A stretch of 64,000 nt of DNA, from assembly GCA_017508245.1 (NCBI GenBank), contig JAFVZI010000009.1:1-64000 (forward strand), given 5' to 3'. Below the pieces are notes generated by a model. That model saw only the letters and a program-made list of their open reading frames with translations. It had not been told where the DNA came from and did no database searches. Numbering within the stretch: the first letter of the stretch is position 1; each line of letters opens with the position of its first letter. A program made the translations under genes and the position numbers. Below are positions 38,176 to 47,930 of this stretch, piece by piece. The DNA is from Helicobacteraceae bacterium. GTDB taxonomy: Bacteria; Campylobacterota; Campylobacteria; Campylobacterales; Helicobacteraceae.

Positions 38176-39132
38176 ATGGAAAACTTATCTAAGATTGATC
38201 AGATAACCAGCCTTCATAAAAACAATGAACTTCAATTATTGTGTTTTCGTTTAGATGCTAAAAGTGATTTGTATGCTACCAATGTATTCAAGATAAGAGA
38301 AGTAATAAAATACGATGGTGATATAACAGCAATAAGTTATGAAAAAAGCTCTCTTATAGAAGGTTTAATAACTATTAGAGGTCTTACTATTCCATTGATA
38401 GATTTAAAAAAATGGTTTTATTATGATAGTAATAATAAAGAAAAAGATATATCAAAGCATATTATAAAAAATACATCCATAAATGGTGATATTATTATGA
38501 TTTGTGAGTTTAGTAGATGGACTATAGGTGTTAGAATCTATGAGGCTGATAGAATTCTTAGCAAAAAATGGACGGAGATAGAGCAGAGTTCAGGAATCAT
38601 TGGAGATAAGAATAATAATAAATTAATAGGCAGGACTAGATATTTTAATGGTGAATTAGTCCAAATTGTAGATATTGAAAAAATGCTTGTCGATGTATTT
38701 CCTTGGATTGAAGAAGATAAAGAAAAAGAATTAAAAAAATTAGGAAAGGTAACCATAACAAAAACTATTCTAGTAGCTGATGATAGTCCTATTGTTTTAA
38801 AAACACTTCAATTGATACTTGATAAACTTGGTGTCGAGCATTATAGTTTTATAAATGGTAAGAAATTGTTAGACTATTTGTTTAATAAAGATACAAATTT
38901 AGAACAAATTGGGATGATTATCACAGATTTAGAGATGCCAGAAACATCTGGATTTGAAGTGATAAAACAAGTAAAACAGAATCCAAATACTGCTCATTTA
39001 CCTATCATTGTTAATTCATCTATGAGTGGAAGCAGTAATGAAGCAATGGCTATATCATTGCAAGCAAATGAATTTATTTCAAAGTCAAATCCACTTGAAA
39101 TTGAAGCTTGTGTCAAAAAATATTTGGCTTAA
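38176..39132 (+). CDS. cheV: Chemotaxis coupling protein CheV
   Basis: CheV links chemoreceptors and CheA like CheW, with a receiver domain that tunes signalling. Residues 1-190 are CheW-like (FRLDAKSDLYATNVFKIREVIKY, LIEGLITIRGLTIPLIDLKKW). A receiver domain follows, with acidic residues in LVADDSPIVLKTLQ near 198-211 and the phospho-acceptor aspartate near 251 in IITDLEMPETSGFEV. Length is 318 residues. H. pylori has three CheV proteins, so this may be one of several paralogues. It stands alone, with its own candidate promoter. Confidence 0.93.
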   Translation: MENLSKIDQITSLHKNNELQLLCFRLDAKSDLYATNVFKIREVIKYDGDITAISYEKSSLIEGLITIRGLTIPLIDLKKWFYYDSNNKEKDISKHIIKNTSINGDIIMICEFSRWTIGVRIYEADRILSKKWTEIEQSSGIIGDKNNNKLIGRTRYFNGELVQIVDIEKMLVDVFPWIEEDKEKELKKLGKVTITKTILVADDSPIVLKTLQLILDKLGVEHYSFINGKKLLDYLFNKDTNLEQIGMIITDLEMPETSGFEVIKQVKQNPNTAHLPIIVNSSMSGSSNEAMAISLQANEFISKSNPLEIEACVKKYLA

Positions 39133-39158
39133 AATTATTTTAGAAAGAAAGTTTTATA

Positions 39159-40829
39159 TTGAATAAAATTATTAAATTTATCAATTTTTATATTTTAGGT
39201 TTATCTTTAATATTTTTTTATTTTTGTTTTGATGATTCTAAACTAAGCACAGAGATTTTGGATTTATTTCCAAAAGTTGAGCAAAGAGATATATTAGATA
39301 TTCATCGTGAATTAGAAGATTCTAGTCAAGTTTTGATATATACAAAAGATTCTATTGCTTCGCTAGATTTACTTCCTTATGTAAATAATATTATAAATTT
39401 AAAAGATGGTATTTATATAATTGATATTGAAAAAAATGCAAAAATGCAAGATTTTTATGATAATTTTAAATCCCATATAGATTCTGCAAAAAAAGATGAT
39501 GGCAAATTTAGTGATTTGAAATATTTCTCTAGCGAAATATTGATGATAGAAAATAGCAAAGCTATATTTGATGATGTAAATTTGATAATGGTTACATCAA
39601 TAGTATTTTTGATTGTTTTATATATTTTTATATTAAGAATCCCATTTTTATCACTAAATACGCTAATTACAATAATATCTGCAAATTTGCTTGGCATTAC
39701 TGTAGTAACTATGGTTTATGATAATGTAAATATTATGTCGCTAAATTTTGGTGTAGCAATAGGGAATCTTGCTATCGATTATATGCTTCATCATCACTTT
39801 TTTAGACTTTATATGCATCACTTTAAATTTAATAAATCAGTATTTTATGGCTTTATTACTACATTTGCTGGATTTTTTATTTGTTTATTTATGCCATTTC
39901 CACTTCTATCACAATTATCGCTTTATGCTATGGTTTGTTTGATTGTTTCTTATTTATCTTTCGGATTTTTATATCAAGAAATACGATTTAAAAAGCCAAT
40001 ATTTTATAAAAATATGAGAAGACTAAGAAAGCCAAAAATTAATAATAGATTTATTATACTGACTTCTATCATCATACTTGCTGTTTGTTTGCCAAATTTA
40101 AAACTTGATTATAACTTAGAGAAATTAGATTATGAAAACAAACAAAGACTTGCTGATAGAGATTTTTTTATCAAAGAATTAGGACAAGATTCTACTATCT
40201 TATTGTATGCAGATTCTAAAGAAGAGCTTCAAAACAATATTTATAAAATCGCAGGTAATATAACTCTAAAGTCAAATCCACAAACAGCGAAAATATTGCA
40301 AAAAGATGATAAATTTTATACAAAGCTAAATATAGATTCTAATGATTTAGAATCTATAAAAGATTTGGATTTTGTGGATACAAGAAGTATAAAAGAGCTT
40401 AGCGATGAGATTACAAGTGGTATTTATAAGCCTATGATTATCGTTCTTAGCATTGTGATTGTTATAATGGTTGCAATTGTTTTTGCTGTTACTAGGTCGC
40501 TTGTGAGTTTTTCTTATACAATAGCTCCACTTAGTATCATAAGTCTTTATTTTCTAACTTCAGAAGTAAATATTATGCATTTATTTTCACTGCTTATTAT
40601 CGTAGTTTCAAGTGTAGATTATGGAATCTATGTTGAAAAAGAAGGTGAAAATATCAAAACATTGCACGCAATAATATTTTCTAGCATAACCACTATTGCT
40701 GGATTTGGATTCTTATCATTTAGTAATATCTTAGCACTTAGGTCATTTGGACTTACCATTGCCATCGGGCTTATTGTGATTTTGGCTTTATTGTTATTTC
40801 AAAAAAGATATATAAAAAAAGGAGCATAA
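39159..40829 (+). CDS. RND/MMPL-type membrane exporter
   Basis: A 556-residue protein with two repeats of one transmembrane helix, an extracytoplasmic domain and a bundle of helices, as in small MMPL/RND exporters. Hydrophobic segments are at about 7-24, 145-165, 170-195, 225-250, 255-275, 300-320 and several between 415 and 550. LNFGVAIGNLAIDYMLHHHFF and LFSLLIIVVSSVDYGIYVEKE are equivalent helices with acidic residues near D/E, the pattern of proton-coupled RND proteins. Start is TTG 39159. It ends 1 nt before the ABC-F gene. The substrate is unknown; lipid-like molecules are transported by relatives. Confidence 0.75.
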   Translation: MNKIIKFINFYILGLSLIFFYFCFDDSKLSTEILDLFPKVEQRDILDIHRELEDSSQVLIYTKDSIASLDLLPYVNNIINLKDGIYIIDIEKNAKMQDFYDNFKSHIDSAKKDDGKFSDLKYFSSEILMIENSKAIFDDVNLIMVTSIVFLIVLYIFILRIPFLSLNTLITIISANLLGITVVTMVYDNVNIMSLNFGVAIGNLAIDYMLHHHFFRLYMHHFKFNKSVFYGFITTFAGFFICLFMPFPLLSQLSLYAMVCLIVSYLSFGFLYQEIRFKKPIFYKNMRRLRKPKINNRFIILTSIIILAVCLPNLKLDYNLEKLDYENKQRLADRDFFIKELGQDSTILLYADSKEELQNNIYKIAGNITLKSNPQTAKILQKDDKFYTKLNIDSNDLESIKDLDFVDTRSIKELSDEITSGIYKPMIIVLSIVIVIMVAIVFAVTRSLVSFSYTIAPLSIISLYFLTSEVNIMHLFSLLIIVVSSVDYGIYVEKEGENIKTLHAIIFSSITTIAGFGFLSFSNILALRSFGLTIAIGLIVILALLLFQKRYIKKGA

Positions 40830-40830
40830 T

Positions 40831-42432
40831 TTGCTACAAACTATAAATTTGACGATGACTTACCCAACAAAAAAATTATTTGAAAATATAAATATCAAGC
40901 TTGATAAAAATAAAAGATATGGTCTTATTGGTGCAAACGGTGCCGGAAAATCTACATTTTTAAAGATTATTAGTGGCGAGCTAGAATCTAGTAGTGGTGA
41001 GATAGTAATTGAAAATGGATTGAAGATTGGAATCTTAAAACAAAATCAATACGCTTATGAGGATTTAAGTCTTAGTGATGCGGTATTGCTTGGAAATCAA
41101 AGATTGTATGATGCAATAAAAAGAAAAAATTATTTATATGAAAATGCGGATTTAAGTGATGATAAGGTCAATGAAGAATTGGGTGAGTTAGAAATAATTT
41201 GTGCCGAAGAAGACCCTATGTATGAATATGATACAAGTATCGCAAAAATTCTAGAAGAGCTTGGATTCCCACAAAGTATGCATAATGATCTAATGAAAAC
41301 AATCCCAAATGGTGATAAATTTAAGATTCTGCTAGCTCAAGTACTATTTCCAAAACCTGATATCTTGTTTTTAGATGAGCCTACAAATAATCTTGATTTA
41401 AAATCAATTGAATGGCTTGAAAACAATCTAAAACATCACGAAGGAACGATGGTAGTAATTAGCCACGATAGACATTTTATCAATTCCGTTTGCACGCATA
41501 TTTTAGACCTTGATTTTTGCACTATTAGAGAATTTAGCGGTAATTATGATGATTGGTATATCGCATCAAGCATTATTGCCAAACAACAAGAGGCAGAGAG
41601 AAATAAAAAGCTAAAAGAAAAAGAGGATTTAGAATCTTTTATTAGACGATTTTCGGCAAATGCAAGCAAGGCAAAACAAGCTACTTCAAGACAAAGACAA
41701 CTAGAAAAACTAAATATAGAGGAAGTAAAAGTTAGCTCAAGAAGAGACCCTAGCATTGTGTTTAAACCAAAAAGAGAAATTGGCAATGAGGTCTTTGAAT
41801 GTGAAAATATAAGCAAATCTTTTGAATCTAAACTTGTATTTGAAAAGATAGATTTAAGAATATTGCCGGGTGAAAAGATAGCACTTATTGGACCAAATGG
41901 CGTAGGTAAAAGCACATTGTGTAAGATTATTGTAGAGGATTTGGCACCAGATTCTGGTAATCTAAAGCTTGGTGCGACTATCCAAAAAGGATATTTTCCT
42001 CAAAATATTGCCGAAGAGATAAAAGGAGATTCTAGCCTTTATGAATGGCTTAGAAGTTTTGATAAAAAAATGGATAGTGCAGAGATAAGAAATGCACTTG
42101 GACGAATGCTTTTTAGTGGTGAGGAGCAAGAAAAAAAACTAAATAATTTAAGTGGTGGTGAAAAGCATAGAATGTATCTCTCAAAGCTGATGATTGAAGG
42201 GGGTAATTTTCTAATACTGGATGAGCCTACAAATCATCTTGATTTAGAGGCAATTATCGCACTTGGCGAAGCTTTGTATAAATTTAGCGGAAATATACTT
42301 TGTGTAAGCCACGATAGAGAATTAATTGATGCTTTTGCAAATAGAATTATAGAATTAATTCCTACAGAAAATGGTGCTAGAATGATTGATTTTAAAGGTA
42401 GCTATGAGGAATATTTGGAGAGCAAAAATTAA
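40831..42432 (+). CDS. ABC-F family ribosome-associated ATPase
   Basis: A 533-residue protein with two ABC ATPase domains and no membrane segment. Walker A motifs are GANGAGKST near 35-43 and GPNGVGKST near 352-360. Signatures are a degenerate IPNGDKFKILLAQ and a standard LSGGEKHRMYLS; Walker B is DILFLDEPTNNLD and FLILDEPTNHLD. A charged linker (FIRRFSANASKAKQATSRQRQ) joins them, the ABC-F hallmark. Members act in translation; the best match by overall style is YbiT-like. Start is TTG 40831, with AAAGGAG at good spacing; a downstream ATG is not better placed. Confidence 0.93.
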   Translation: MLQTINLTMTYPTKKLFENINIKLDKNKRYGLIGANGAGKSTFLKIISGELESSSGEIVIENGLKIGILKQNQYAYEDLSLSDAVLLGNQRLYDAIKRKNYLYENADLSDDKVNEELGELEIICAEEDPMYEYDTSIAKILEELGFPQSMHNDLMKTIPNGDKFKILLAQVLFPKPDILFLDEPTNNLDLKSIEWLENNLKHHEGTMVVISHDRHFINSVCTHILDLDFCTIREFSGNYDDWYIASSIIAKQQEAERNKKLKEKEDLESFIRRFSANASKAKQATSRQRQLEKLNIEEVKVSSRRDPSIVFKPKREIGNEVFECENISKSFESKLVFEKIDLRILPGEKIALIGPNGVGKSTLCKIIVEDLAPDSGNLKLGATIQKGYFPQNIAEEIKGDSSLYEWLRSFDKKMDSAEIRNALGRMLFSGEEQEKKLNNLSGGEKHRMYLSKLMIEGGNFLILDEPTNHLDLEAIIALGEALYKFSGNILCVSHDRELIDAFANRIIELIPTENGARMIDFKGSYEEYLESKN

Positions 42433-42452
42433 GATTAAACAAAAGATTTATA

Positions 42453-43148
42453 ATGCAGAAAAATGTGATGATTCTAAGCGGAGCTGGGCTTAGTGCAGCT
42501 AGCGGCTTAAAGACTTTTAGAGATGGTGGTGGATTGTGGGAAGAATACGATGTTATGGAGGTTTGTAGCACTCAAGGATTTAAGAAAAATCCACTTAAAG
42601 TGCTGGAATTTTATGATGAAAGAAGAGCACAACTTGCAAGTGTAAAGCCAAATAAAGCACATAAAATCATTGCCGATATAAAAGCAAAATATCCAGAAAA
42701 TGTGTATATTTTGACACAAAATGTAGATGATTTGCTTGAGAGAGCAGGCTGTAAGGATGTTATTCATTTGCACGGATTTTTACCTGAGCTTAGATGTATA
42801 AAATGTCAATTCGTATTTAATATTGGTTTTGAAAGCTACAAGGGCAAAATTTGCCCAAAATGTAATAGTGATGATGTGCGACATAATATCGTGATGTTTG
42901 GTGAGCAAGCTCCAGAATATGTTAGACTCTATAGTCTTTTAGGGATTACAAATTTGCTAGTAGTAATTGGCACAAGTGGAGAGGTCTTGCCAATAGATAG
43001 ATTTGCTAGAAATGTTCCAAAAAGTATTTTAAATAATCTTGATGACCTAAATAAAATCGCAAGGCATTTTAGCAAAGCTTACATACAACCAGCTACTATT
43101 GCCCTGCCAAAAATAAAGCAAGATATTGATGAGTTTATGAGAGCATAG
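42453..43148 (+). CDS. cobB: Sir2-family NAD-dependent protein deacylase
   Basis: A 231-residue sirtuin that removes acyl groups from lysines using NAD. The NAD-binding SGAGLSAASGLKTFR is near 8-22, ILTQNVDDLLERAG holds the conserved TQNVD, and IHLHGFL the catalytic histidine. The four zinc cysteines are in RCIKCQ and ICPKCNSD. IVMFGEQAP and VVIGTSGEVLP complete the pattern. It follows the ABC-F gene by 20 nt and ends at a convergent hairpin. Confidence 0.93.
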   Translation: MQKNVMILSGAGLSAASGLKTFRDGGGLWEEYDVMEVCSTQGFKKNPLKVLEFYDERRAQLASVKPNKAHKIIADIKAKYPENVYILTQNVDDLLERAGCKDVIHLHGFLPELRCIKCQFVFNIGFESYKGKICPKCNSDDVRHNIVMFGEQAPEYVRLYSLLGITNLLVVIGTSGEVLPIDRFARNVPKSILNNLDDLNKIARHFSKAYIQPATIALPKIKQDIDEFMRA

Positions 43149-43198
43149 ATTCTAAAGTAAGATTAATGTCTTTATCTTTTAAAGCTTATGGGAGGGAT

Positions 43199-43226
43199 AT
43201 AGATTCTAACTTTGGATAGAATCTAT
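43199..43226. terminator. Bidirectional hairpin made of an inverted AGATTCTA pair
   Basis: ATAGATTCTA (43199-43208) and TAGAATCTAT (43217-43226) are perfect 10-bp inverted copies around an 8-nt loop. They lie between the ends of the convergent sirtuin and mnmH genes, where a two-way terminator is expected. Each arm contains the abundant octamer, as in uptake-sequence terminators of Neisseria and Haemophilus. Confidence 0.6.
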
Positions 43227-43236
43227 TGCCATTTGA

Positions 43237-44274
43237 CTAATTTTTGGGATTTTTGTTTTTTACTATCGTTTGTTGAGATTTTGTTGTTATTTTTATGTTA
43301 TCTCTTATCTCCAAAATCTCATCATACGCTTTATTTATATCGTTGCTATTTACTGTAAAATCATACCTTGATTTTTTATATTTTATGTCATAGTATTTTA
43401 CTAGTAGCAATTCTGCCACCCTATGTTTATCATCATTTTTAAATGCGGTGATTATTTCATTTTTTATTTCTTTTTTCATATATGGTGAAATTTTTTCCAT
43501 CGTGATATAAAAGTCACTTTCTTTGATATTTTGATAGAGCTTTAGGATTCGCTGTATTCTATATTCTAAATCACAGGTTATTAGAATCTTTTTGCTATTT
43601 TGATACGCTTCATAAAGCGATTTTGGGATGATTATATCACCTAGTTTTTTACTTTCATTTTCTATCAGTAAGATTCCCTCTTTGCTTACTAGATTATAAA
43701 AAAGCATATTTTGAAACATCTTTACGCTTAGTGTTTTTGTTCCTTCTTTGGCTATAAAACCAAAGCTTGAGCCAAAATGATTACATAGCATTTCTAAATC
43801 TATACTCCAAGATTGTGCTTTTTGTATCAGCTCACTTTTCCCACAGCCTGTGTTTCCACAAAGTGTGAGAAAACTTCGCTCAATCTTGTTATTTAAATGA
43901 TTTAATACGATATTTCTATATGCTTTATATCCATTCTCCAATCTTTCTACTCTAAATTTTAGAGCTACTAATACACTATATAAGCTAAGACTTCTATTTC
44001 CGCCTCTAGCACAATAAAGTAGGATTTTATTTTTGTGATTTAATATATCTCTATTAGTCTCTAGCATATTTGCGATATTTCTACACGCTATGCTTGCCCC
44101 AAAAAAGTTTGCTTCGATTGGATTTTGTTTGTATAGAATCCCTATTTTTTTGTATTCATCATCATTAAATACAGGCAAATTTAGTGCATTTGGTATATGA
44201 GAGTGGCTGAATTCACTAGGACTTCTAACATCAATGATAATATTTGCTTTATTTATAGATTCTAAAATGTTCAC
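43237..44274 (-). CDS. mnmH: tRNA 2-selenouridine synthase MnmH/SelU
   Basis: MnmH geranylates and then selenates 2-thiouridine at the tRNA wobble position, using selenophosphate. An N-terminal rhodanese domain has IIDVRSPSEFSHSHIPNALN near 12-31 and the active-site loop CARGGNRS (C88). A P-loop domain follows, with CGNTGCGKSELI near 139-150. The frame opens at a TTG, but GGAGG lies downstream of it; GTG 44274 overlaps the pyrC stop as GTGA, so I choose it (345 residues). It implies that the genome encodes selenophosphate synthase elsewhere. Confidence 0.9.
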   Translation of the reverse strand: MNILESINKANIIIDVRSPSEFSHSHIPNALNLPVFNDDEYKKIGILYKQNPIEANFFGASIACRNIANMLETNRDILNHKNKILLYCARGGNRSLSLYSVLVALKFRVERLENGYKAYRNIVLNHLNNKIERSFLTLCGNTGCGKSELIQKAQSWSIDLEMLCNHFGSSFGFIAKEGTKTLSVKMFQNMLFYNLVSKEGILLIENESKKLGDIIIPKSLYEAYQNSKKILITCDLEYRIQRILKLYQNIKESDFYITMEKISPYMKKEIKNEIITAFKNDDKHRVAELLLVKYYDIKYKKSRYDFTVNSNDINKAYDEILEIRDNIKITTKSQQTIVKNKNPKN

Positions 44275-45296
44275 AAATCTTTGATCCTCCAACTCAAACT
44301 TTTTCCTGCTAGAAGTGGAATGATTCTGTCATCGCCTATCACAATAAAATCTTGGACTTTAAAACTTTCTTTTATTAGCGTTATTGTTTTGTTTGGAATG
44401 TTTTGCAAATCATAGATTTTCCTTGCATTATCACTGATGAATTTTTGCAAGTTTTCCAGCTTTTTATGTTTTTCAAAAATTTCGCATAGTTTAGGAAGCA
44501 GTATCGGAGCGGAGAAAATTCCAGCAGCCCCATTTTGTTTTAGTTTGTTGGATTCTAAGTGTGGTGCAGAATCTGAGCCAAAGCTAATTTTTTCATCTCC
44601 ACTTAGTGCAAGATTAAGAAGTGCATCCCTGTCTTTTTTGGTTTTTAGTATAGGCTTGCAGAAATAATGTGGATTTAGCCCACTTCCTAGCACATCATCA
44701 AGACTCATCGTGATATGATGAAGTGTAATTGTTGCAAAAATATTATCATATTTGAGCAAATCAATGCTTCTTCTATCGCTTAAATGCTCCATTATAATTT
44801 TTAATCTTGGAAAATTTATTGCTATTTCTCTAAAAATCTCACCAAACTCAAATTCTCTCTCCAGGCTAAAGCCATTGCTTTCTCCGTGAATTGAGAGGAT
44901 AAAACCCAAATCTTGAGCGATTTCAAAAATATCACAAATCTTTTGATTCAAAATCTCACTTATTCCATTTTCACTGCCTGTTGTAGCACCTTTTGGATAG
45001 AGTTTTAGAATCTTTATCCCCTCTTTTTTTGCTTTTATTAGCTCATTCTTGTTTAAAGATTCGCTTAGATATATACTCATAATAGGCATAAAATTACCAC
45101 AATTTAGCTCTTTGGCGGTATTTTCTATCTCTTTTTTGTATTTTAGGATGCTATTTGTATCATCAAGTGGAATCTTTAGATTTGGCATAGCAAGCACACC
45201 ACTAAAATATTTTGCACTAAAATTTAATACAGATTTCAAAATCTCACCTTCCCTTAGGTGGATATGCATATCAAGTGGATTTTGCAAGGTAATCAT
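44271..45296 (-). CDS. pyrC: Dihydroorotase
   Basis: PyrC closes carbamoyl aspartate to dihydroorotate in pyrimidine synthesis. This is the class II-like form of about 340 residues. Metal ligands are HIH in PLDMHIHLREGE near 7-18; the modified lysine is in GIKILKLYPKGATTG near 95; further ligands are in SIHGESNG and IMEHLSDRRS, and the catalytic aspartate in FGSDSAPH. It lies between the phosphomannomutase (2-nt gap) and mnmH (4-bp overlap). pyrD is in another operon. Confidence 0.93.
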   Translation of the reverse strand: MITLQNPLDMHIHLREGEILKSVLNFSAKYFSGVLAMPNLKIPLDDTNSILKYKKEIENTAKELNCGNFMPIMSIYLSESLNKNELIKAKKEGIKILKLYPKGATTGSENGISEILNQKICDIFEIAQDLGFILSIHGESNGFSLEREFEFGEIFREIAINFPRLKIIMEHLSDRRSIDLLKYDNIFATITLHHITMSLDDVLGSGLNPHYFCKPILKTKKDRDALLNLALSGDEKISFGSDSAPHLESNKLKQNGAAGIFSAPILLPKLCEIFEKHKKLENLQKFISDNARKIYDLQNIPNKTITLIKESFKVQDFIVIGDDRIIPLLAGKSLSWRIKDL

Positions 45297-45297
45297 T

Positions 45298-46674
45298 TTA
45301 ATCTCTTAATAAATCAAGCATTTTTTGCTTATAAAATATCGCTAATTCTTTTGTAGTAGCCTCAAATCTAGTGACAAGTATCGGCGTTGTGTTGCTAGCA
45401 CGAATAAGTCCCCAGCCATTTTCAAATACGACTCTAAGCCCATCAATTGTGATAATATCTAGAATCTTTGGGAAATCGCTGGGTGGATTTGAAAGTTTAG
45501 TAGCAAGGTTTTCTATGATTTTAAATTTTTCTTCTTCGCTAGATTCTATTTTTTCTTCTGGTGTTGAATACATTTGTGGAAGATTTTTTATAGCAGATTC
45601 TACATCCCTAATACTAGAATCTAAGAATAATTCTAATGCTCTAAGTGACGAATACAAGGCATCATCATAGCCAAAATATCTATCATTAAAAAATATGTGT
45701 CCGCTCATTTCAGCTGCAAGATGTGCGTTTGTTTCCTTTAGTTTTACTTTTAGGTTGCTATGTCCTGTCTTATACATTATGGCTTTGCCAATTTTATTTA
45801 TCTCATCATACATTATTTTTGAGCATTTTACTTCACCGATGATTACTGGTTTTAGACCACTTTCAAGCATTTTTTTGGCAAATAAAATCGCAAGCTCATC
45901 ACCTTTAAATGAATAATTTTCACTAAGCAACGCCAATCTATCTGCATCTCCATCATAAGCAATGCCAATTTTTATACTATTTTCTTTCATTGTTTTTTTC
46001 AAATCAGCCAGATTCTCTTCTATGCTAGGGTCTGGGTGGTGATTTGGAAAAGTTCCATCTGGGCTTGTATAAAGTCCTACAAAATCAATATTTAGATTTT
46101 CTAGCACTTTTGTGATAGCAAGCCCTGCTACTCCATTGCCACAATCAAGAGCAACTTTATATCTAAAGTTTTTCAAATTACCAAAATGATTTGTAAGAAA
46201 ATTTATATACTCATCTAGGGCGTTTATATTTGTTATATCTCTGGTATATTCTTTGAAATCATAGATTCTAGATTCTACTAATTTGCCAATTTTTTTTATA
46301 TCTTCTCCATAAAATGGTTCTTTTAGCATTGTAATTTTAAAGCCGTTGTATTGTGGAGGATTGTGTGAGCCTGTTATCATTATGCTTGCATCGATATTAT
46401 CCATATTTTCAAATTTATGATACAGGCTAAAGTAAGCCACAGGTGTAGGAATCATTCCCATAAAATATATTTTTACTCCCTCGCTGCTAATCCCATTGCT
46501 TATATAATCAAATAAATTTGGGCTATGCACTCTTGCATCATAGCCAATAGCAATGCTATTTCCACCTCTTTTTTTAAGCTCTATTGCTAGATATTTTCCA
46601 ATGCTAAAAACTATGTCTTTATTTAAATCTTTTTGGTATATTCCTCTAATATCATATTCCCTAAAAATACTCAT
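45298..46674 (-). CDS. algC: Phosphomannomutase/phosphoglucomutase
   Basis: Converts mannose or glucose 6-phosphate to the 1-phosphate for LPS and glycan precursors. The phosphoserine loop is MITGSHNPPQYNG, with S103. The metal loop is AYDGDADRL near 243, the sugar-binding loop AEMSGHIFF, and the phosphate loop RASNTTPILVTRFE is near the C-terminus. ATG 46674 gives MSIFREYDIRGIYQ, the family start, with AAAGG about 7 nt upstream; six extra codons in the frame are rejected. Length is 458 residues, like H. pylori AlgC. Confidence 0.93.
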   Translation of the reverse strand: MSIFREYDIRGIYQKDLNKDIVFSIGKYLAIELKKRGGNSIAIGYDARVHSPNLFDYISNGISSEGVKIYFMGMIPTPVAYFSLYHKFENMDNIDASIMITGSHNPPQYNGFKITMLKEPFYGEDIKKIGKLVESRIYDFKEYTRDITNINALDEYINFLTNHFGNLKNFRYKVALDCGNGVAGLAITKVLENLNIDFVGLYTSPDGTFPNHHPDPSIEENLADLKKTMKENSIKIGIAYDGDADRLALLSENYSFKGDELAILFAKKMLESGLKPVIIGEVKCSKIMYDEINKIGKAIMYKTGHSNLKVKLKETNAHLAAEMSGHIFFNDRYFGYDDALYSSLRALELFLDSSIRDVESAIKNLPQMYSTPEEKIESSEEEKFKIIENLATKLSNPPSDFPKILDIITIDGLRVVFENGWGLIRASNTTPILVTRFEATTKELAIFYKQKMLDLLRD

Positions 46675-46826
46675 CAATAAACCTTTTGCCAACCTTTGAT
46701 TAAATTAACTTTTAAAAATTATATATAAAAATTTTAAAGCTACTATTAATGAAATATCTTTGTAGAATCTAAAGTTTTATTAGATAGAATCACTGCTACT
46801 TTTTAGTATTTTGGAGAACTTTTAAA

Positions 46827-47927
46827 ATGGGGTTTAAAAAATATCTATCCTCTCTTAAATCCTATGAGGCTGGAAAACCTATAGAGCTTGTAATAAGGGA
46901 TTATGGGATAAGACAAAAGGATATAATAAAATTAGCAAGTAATGAAAATCCACTTGGGACTTCTAAAAAAGTGATAAAAACCATAAAAAAAGAAGCAAAA
47001 AATTCATATAGATACCCAGATGATTCTATGTTCGAGCTAAAAAAATCATTAGCTAAAAAATATAGAGTAGATTCTAAAAATATCATTATAGGGCAGGGTA
47101 GCGACCAAATTATAGAATTATTAGTTCAGGCTACTTGTGGTAGCGAAGATAAAATGCTAATAAGTTCTTTGACATTTGCTATGTATGAGATTTATGCTTC
47201 ACACAATCAAGTGAAAGTTTTGAAGACAAAAGATGGCATTCATAATGCAAATCAATTTATAGAAATTTATAAAAAATCAAAGCCAAATTTAGTATTTTTA
47301 TGTCTTCCAAATAATCCTCTTGGCGATTGTTTGGATAGAATTGAAGTGTATAGAATCTTAGATTCTATATCAAGTGATACGATTGTAGCACTTGATTGTG
47401 CTTACGGTGAATTTGCTGCATACAAAGATAAAAATAAAGAGATAAAACCAAAAGAAATAGTTAAACTATATAAAAATTGTATCTATCTTGGCACTTTTTC
47501 AAAACTATATGGGCTGGGCGGACTTAGGGTTGGATATGGAATCGCAGATTCTAGATTTATAGAAATATTATCAAAGCTTAGAGCACCATTTAATATCACA
47601 AATATTTCGTTAAAAGCGGCGATTACTGCATTGCAAGATACTGCTTTTTTAAAAGATGGTTTAAAAAACAACTTTAAAGAAATGAAAGCATATGAAGATT
47701 TCGCTAAAAGCAACAATATCGATTTTATAGAATCTTATACAAATTTTATTACATTTATGCTGCCAAAAAATATAGATTCTAGCAGTTTATGTGAATATCT
47801 TTTAAAGCAAGGTGTGATAATTAGAGATTTAAAATCATATGGAATAAATGCAATAAGAATCACGATAGGCCTAAAAGAACAAAATAAAATAGCTATAAGA
47901 TTAATAGATAAATATTTAAAAAGGTAA
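46827..47927 (+). CDS. hisC: Histidinol-phosphate aminotransferase
   Basis: A PLP-dependent class I/II aminotransferase of 366 residues. LASNENPLGTSKK near 37-49, IIGQGSDQIIELL, FLCLPNNPLGD, VALDCAYGEFA and the PLP-lysine segment GTFSKLYGLGGLRVGYG near 219-235 match HisC. It leads the block hisC-fliF-fliG-fliH-dxs, with only 3 nt to fliF. Together with hisF it suggests histidine prototrophy, unlike H. pylori. Related enzymes also transaminate aromatic amino acids. Confidence 0.92.
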   Translation: MGFKKYLSSLKSYEAGKPIELVIRDYGIRQKDIIKLASNENPLGTSKKVIKTIKKEAKNSYRYPDDSMFELKKSLAKKYRVDSKNIIIGQGSDQIIELLVQATCGSEDKMLISSLTFAMYEIYASHNQVKVLKTKDGIHNANQFIEIYKKSKPNLVFLCLPNNPLGDCLDRIEVYRILDSISSDTIVALDCAYGEFAAYKDKNKEIKPKEIVKLYKNCIYLGTFSKLYGLGGLRVGYGIADSRFIEILSKLRAPFNITNISLKAAITALQDTAFLKDGLKNNFKEMKAYEDFAKSNNIDFIESYTNFITFMLPKNIDSSSLCEYLLKQGVIIRDLKSYGINAIRITIGLKEQNKIAIRLIDKYLKR

Positions 47928-47930
47928 CAA

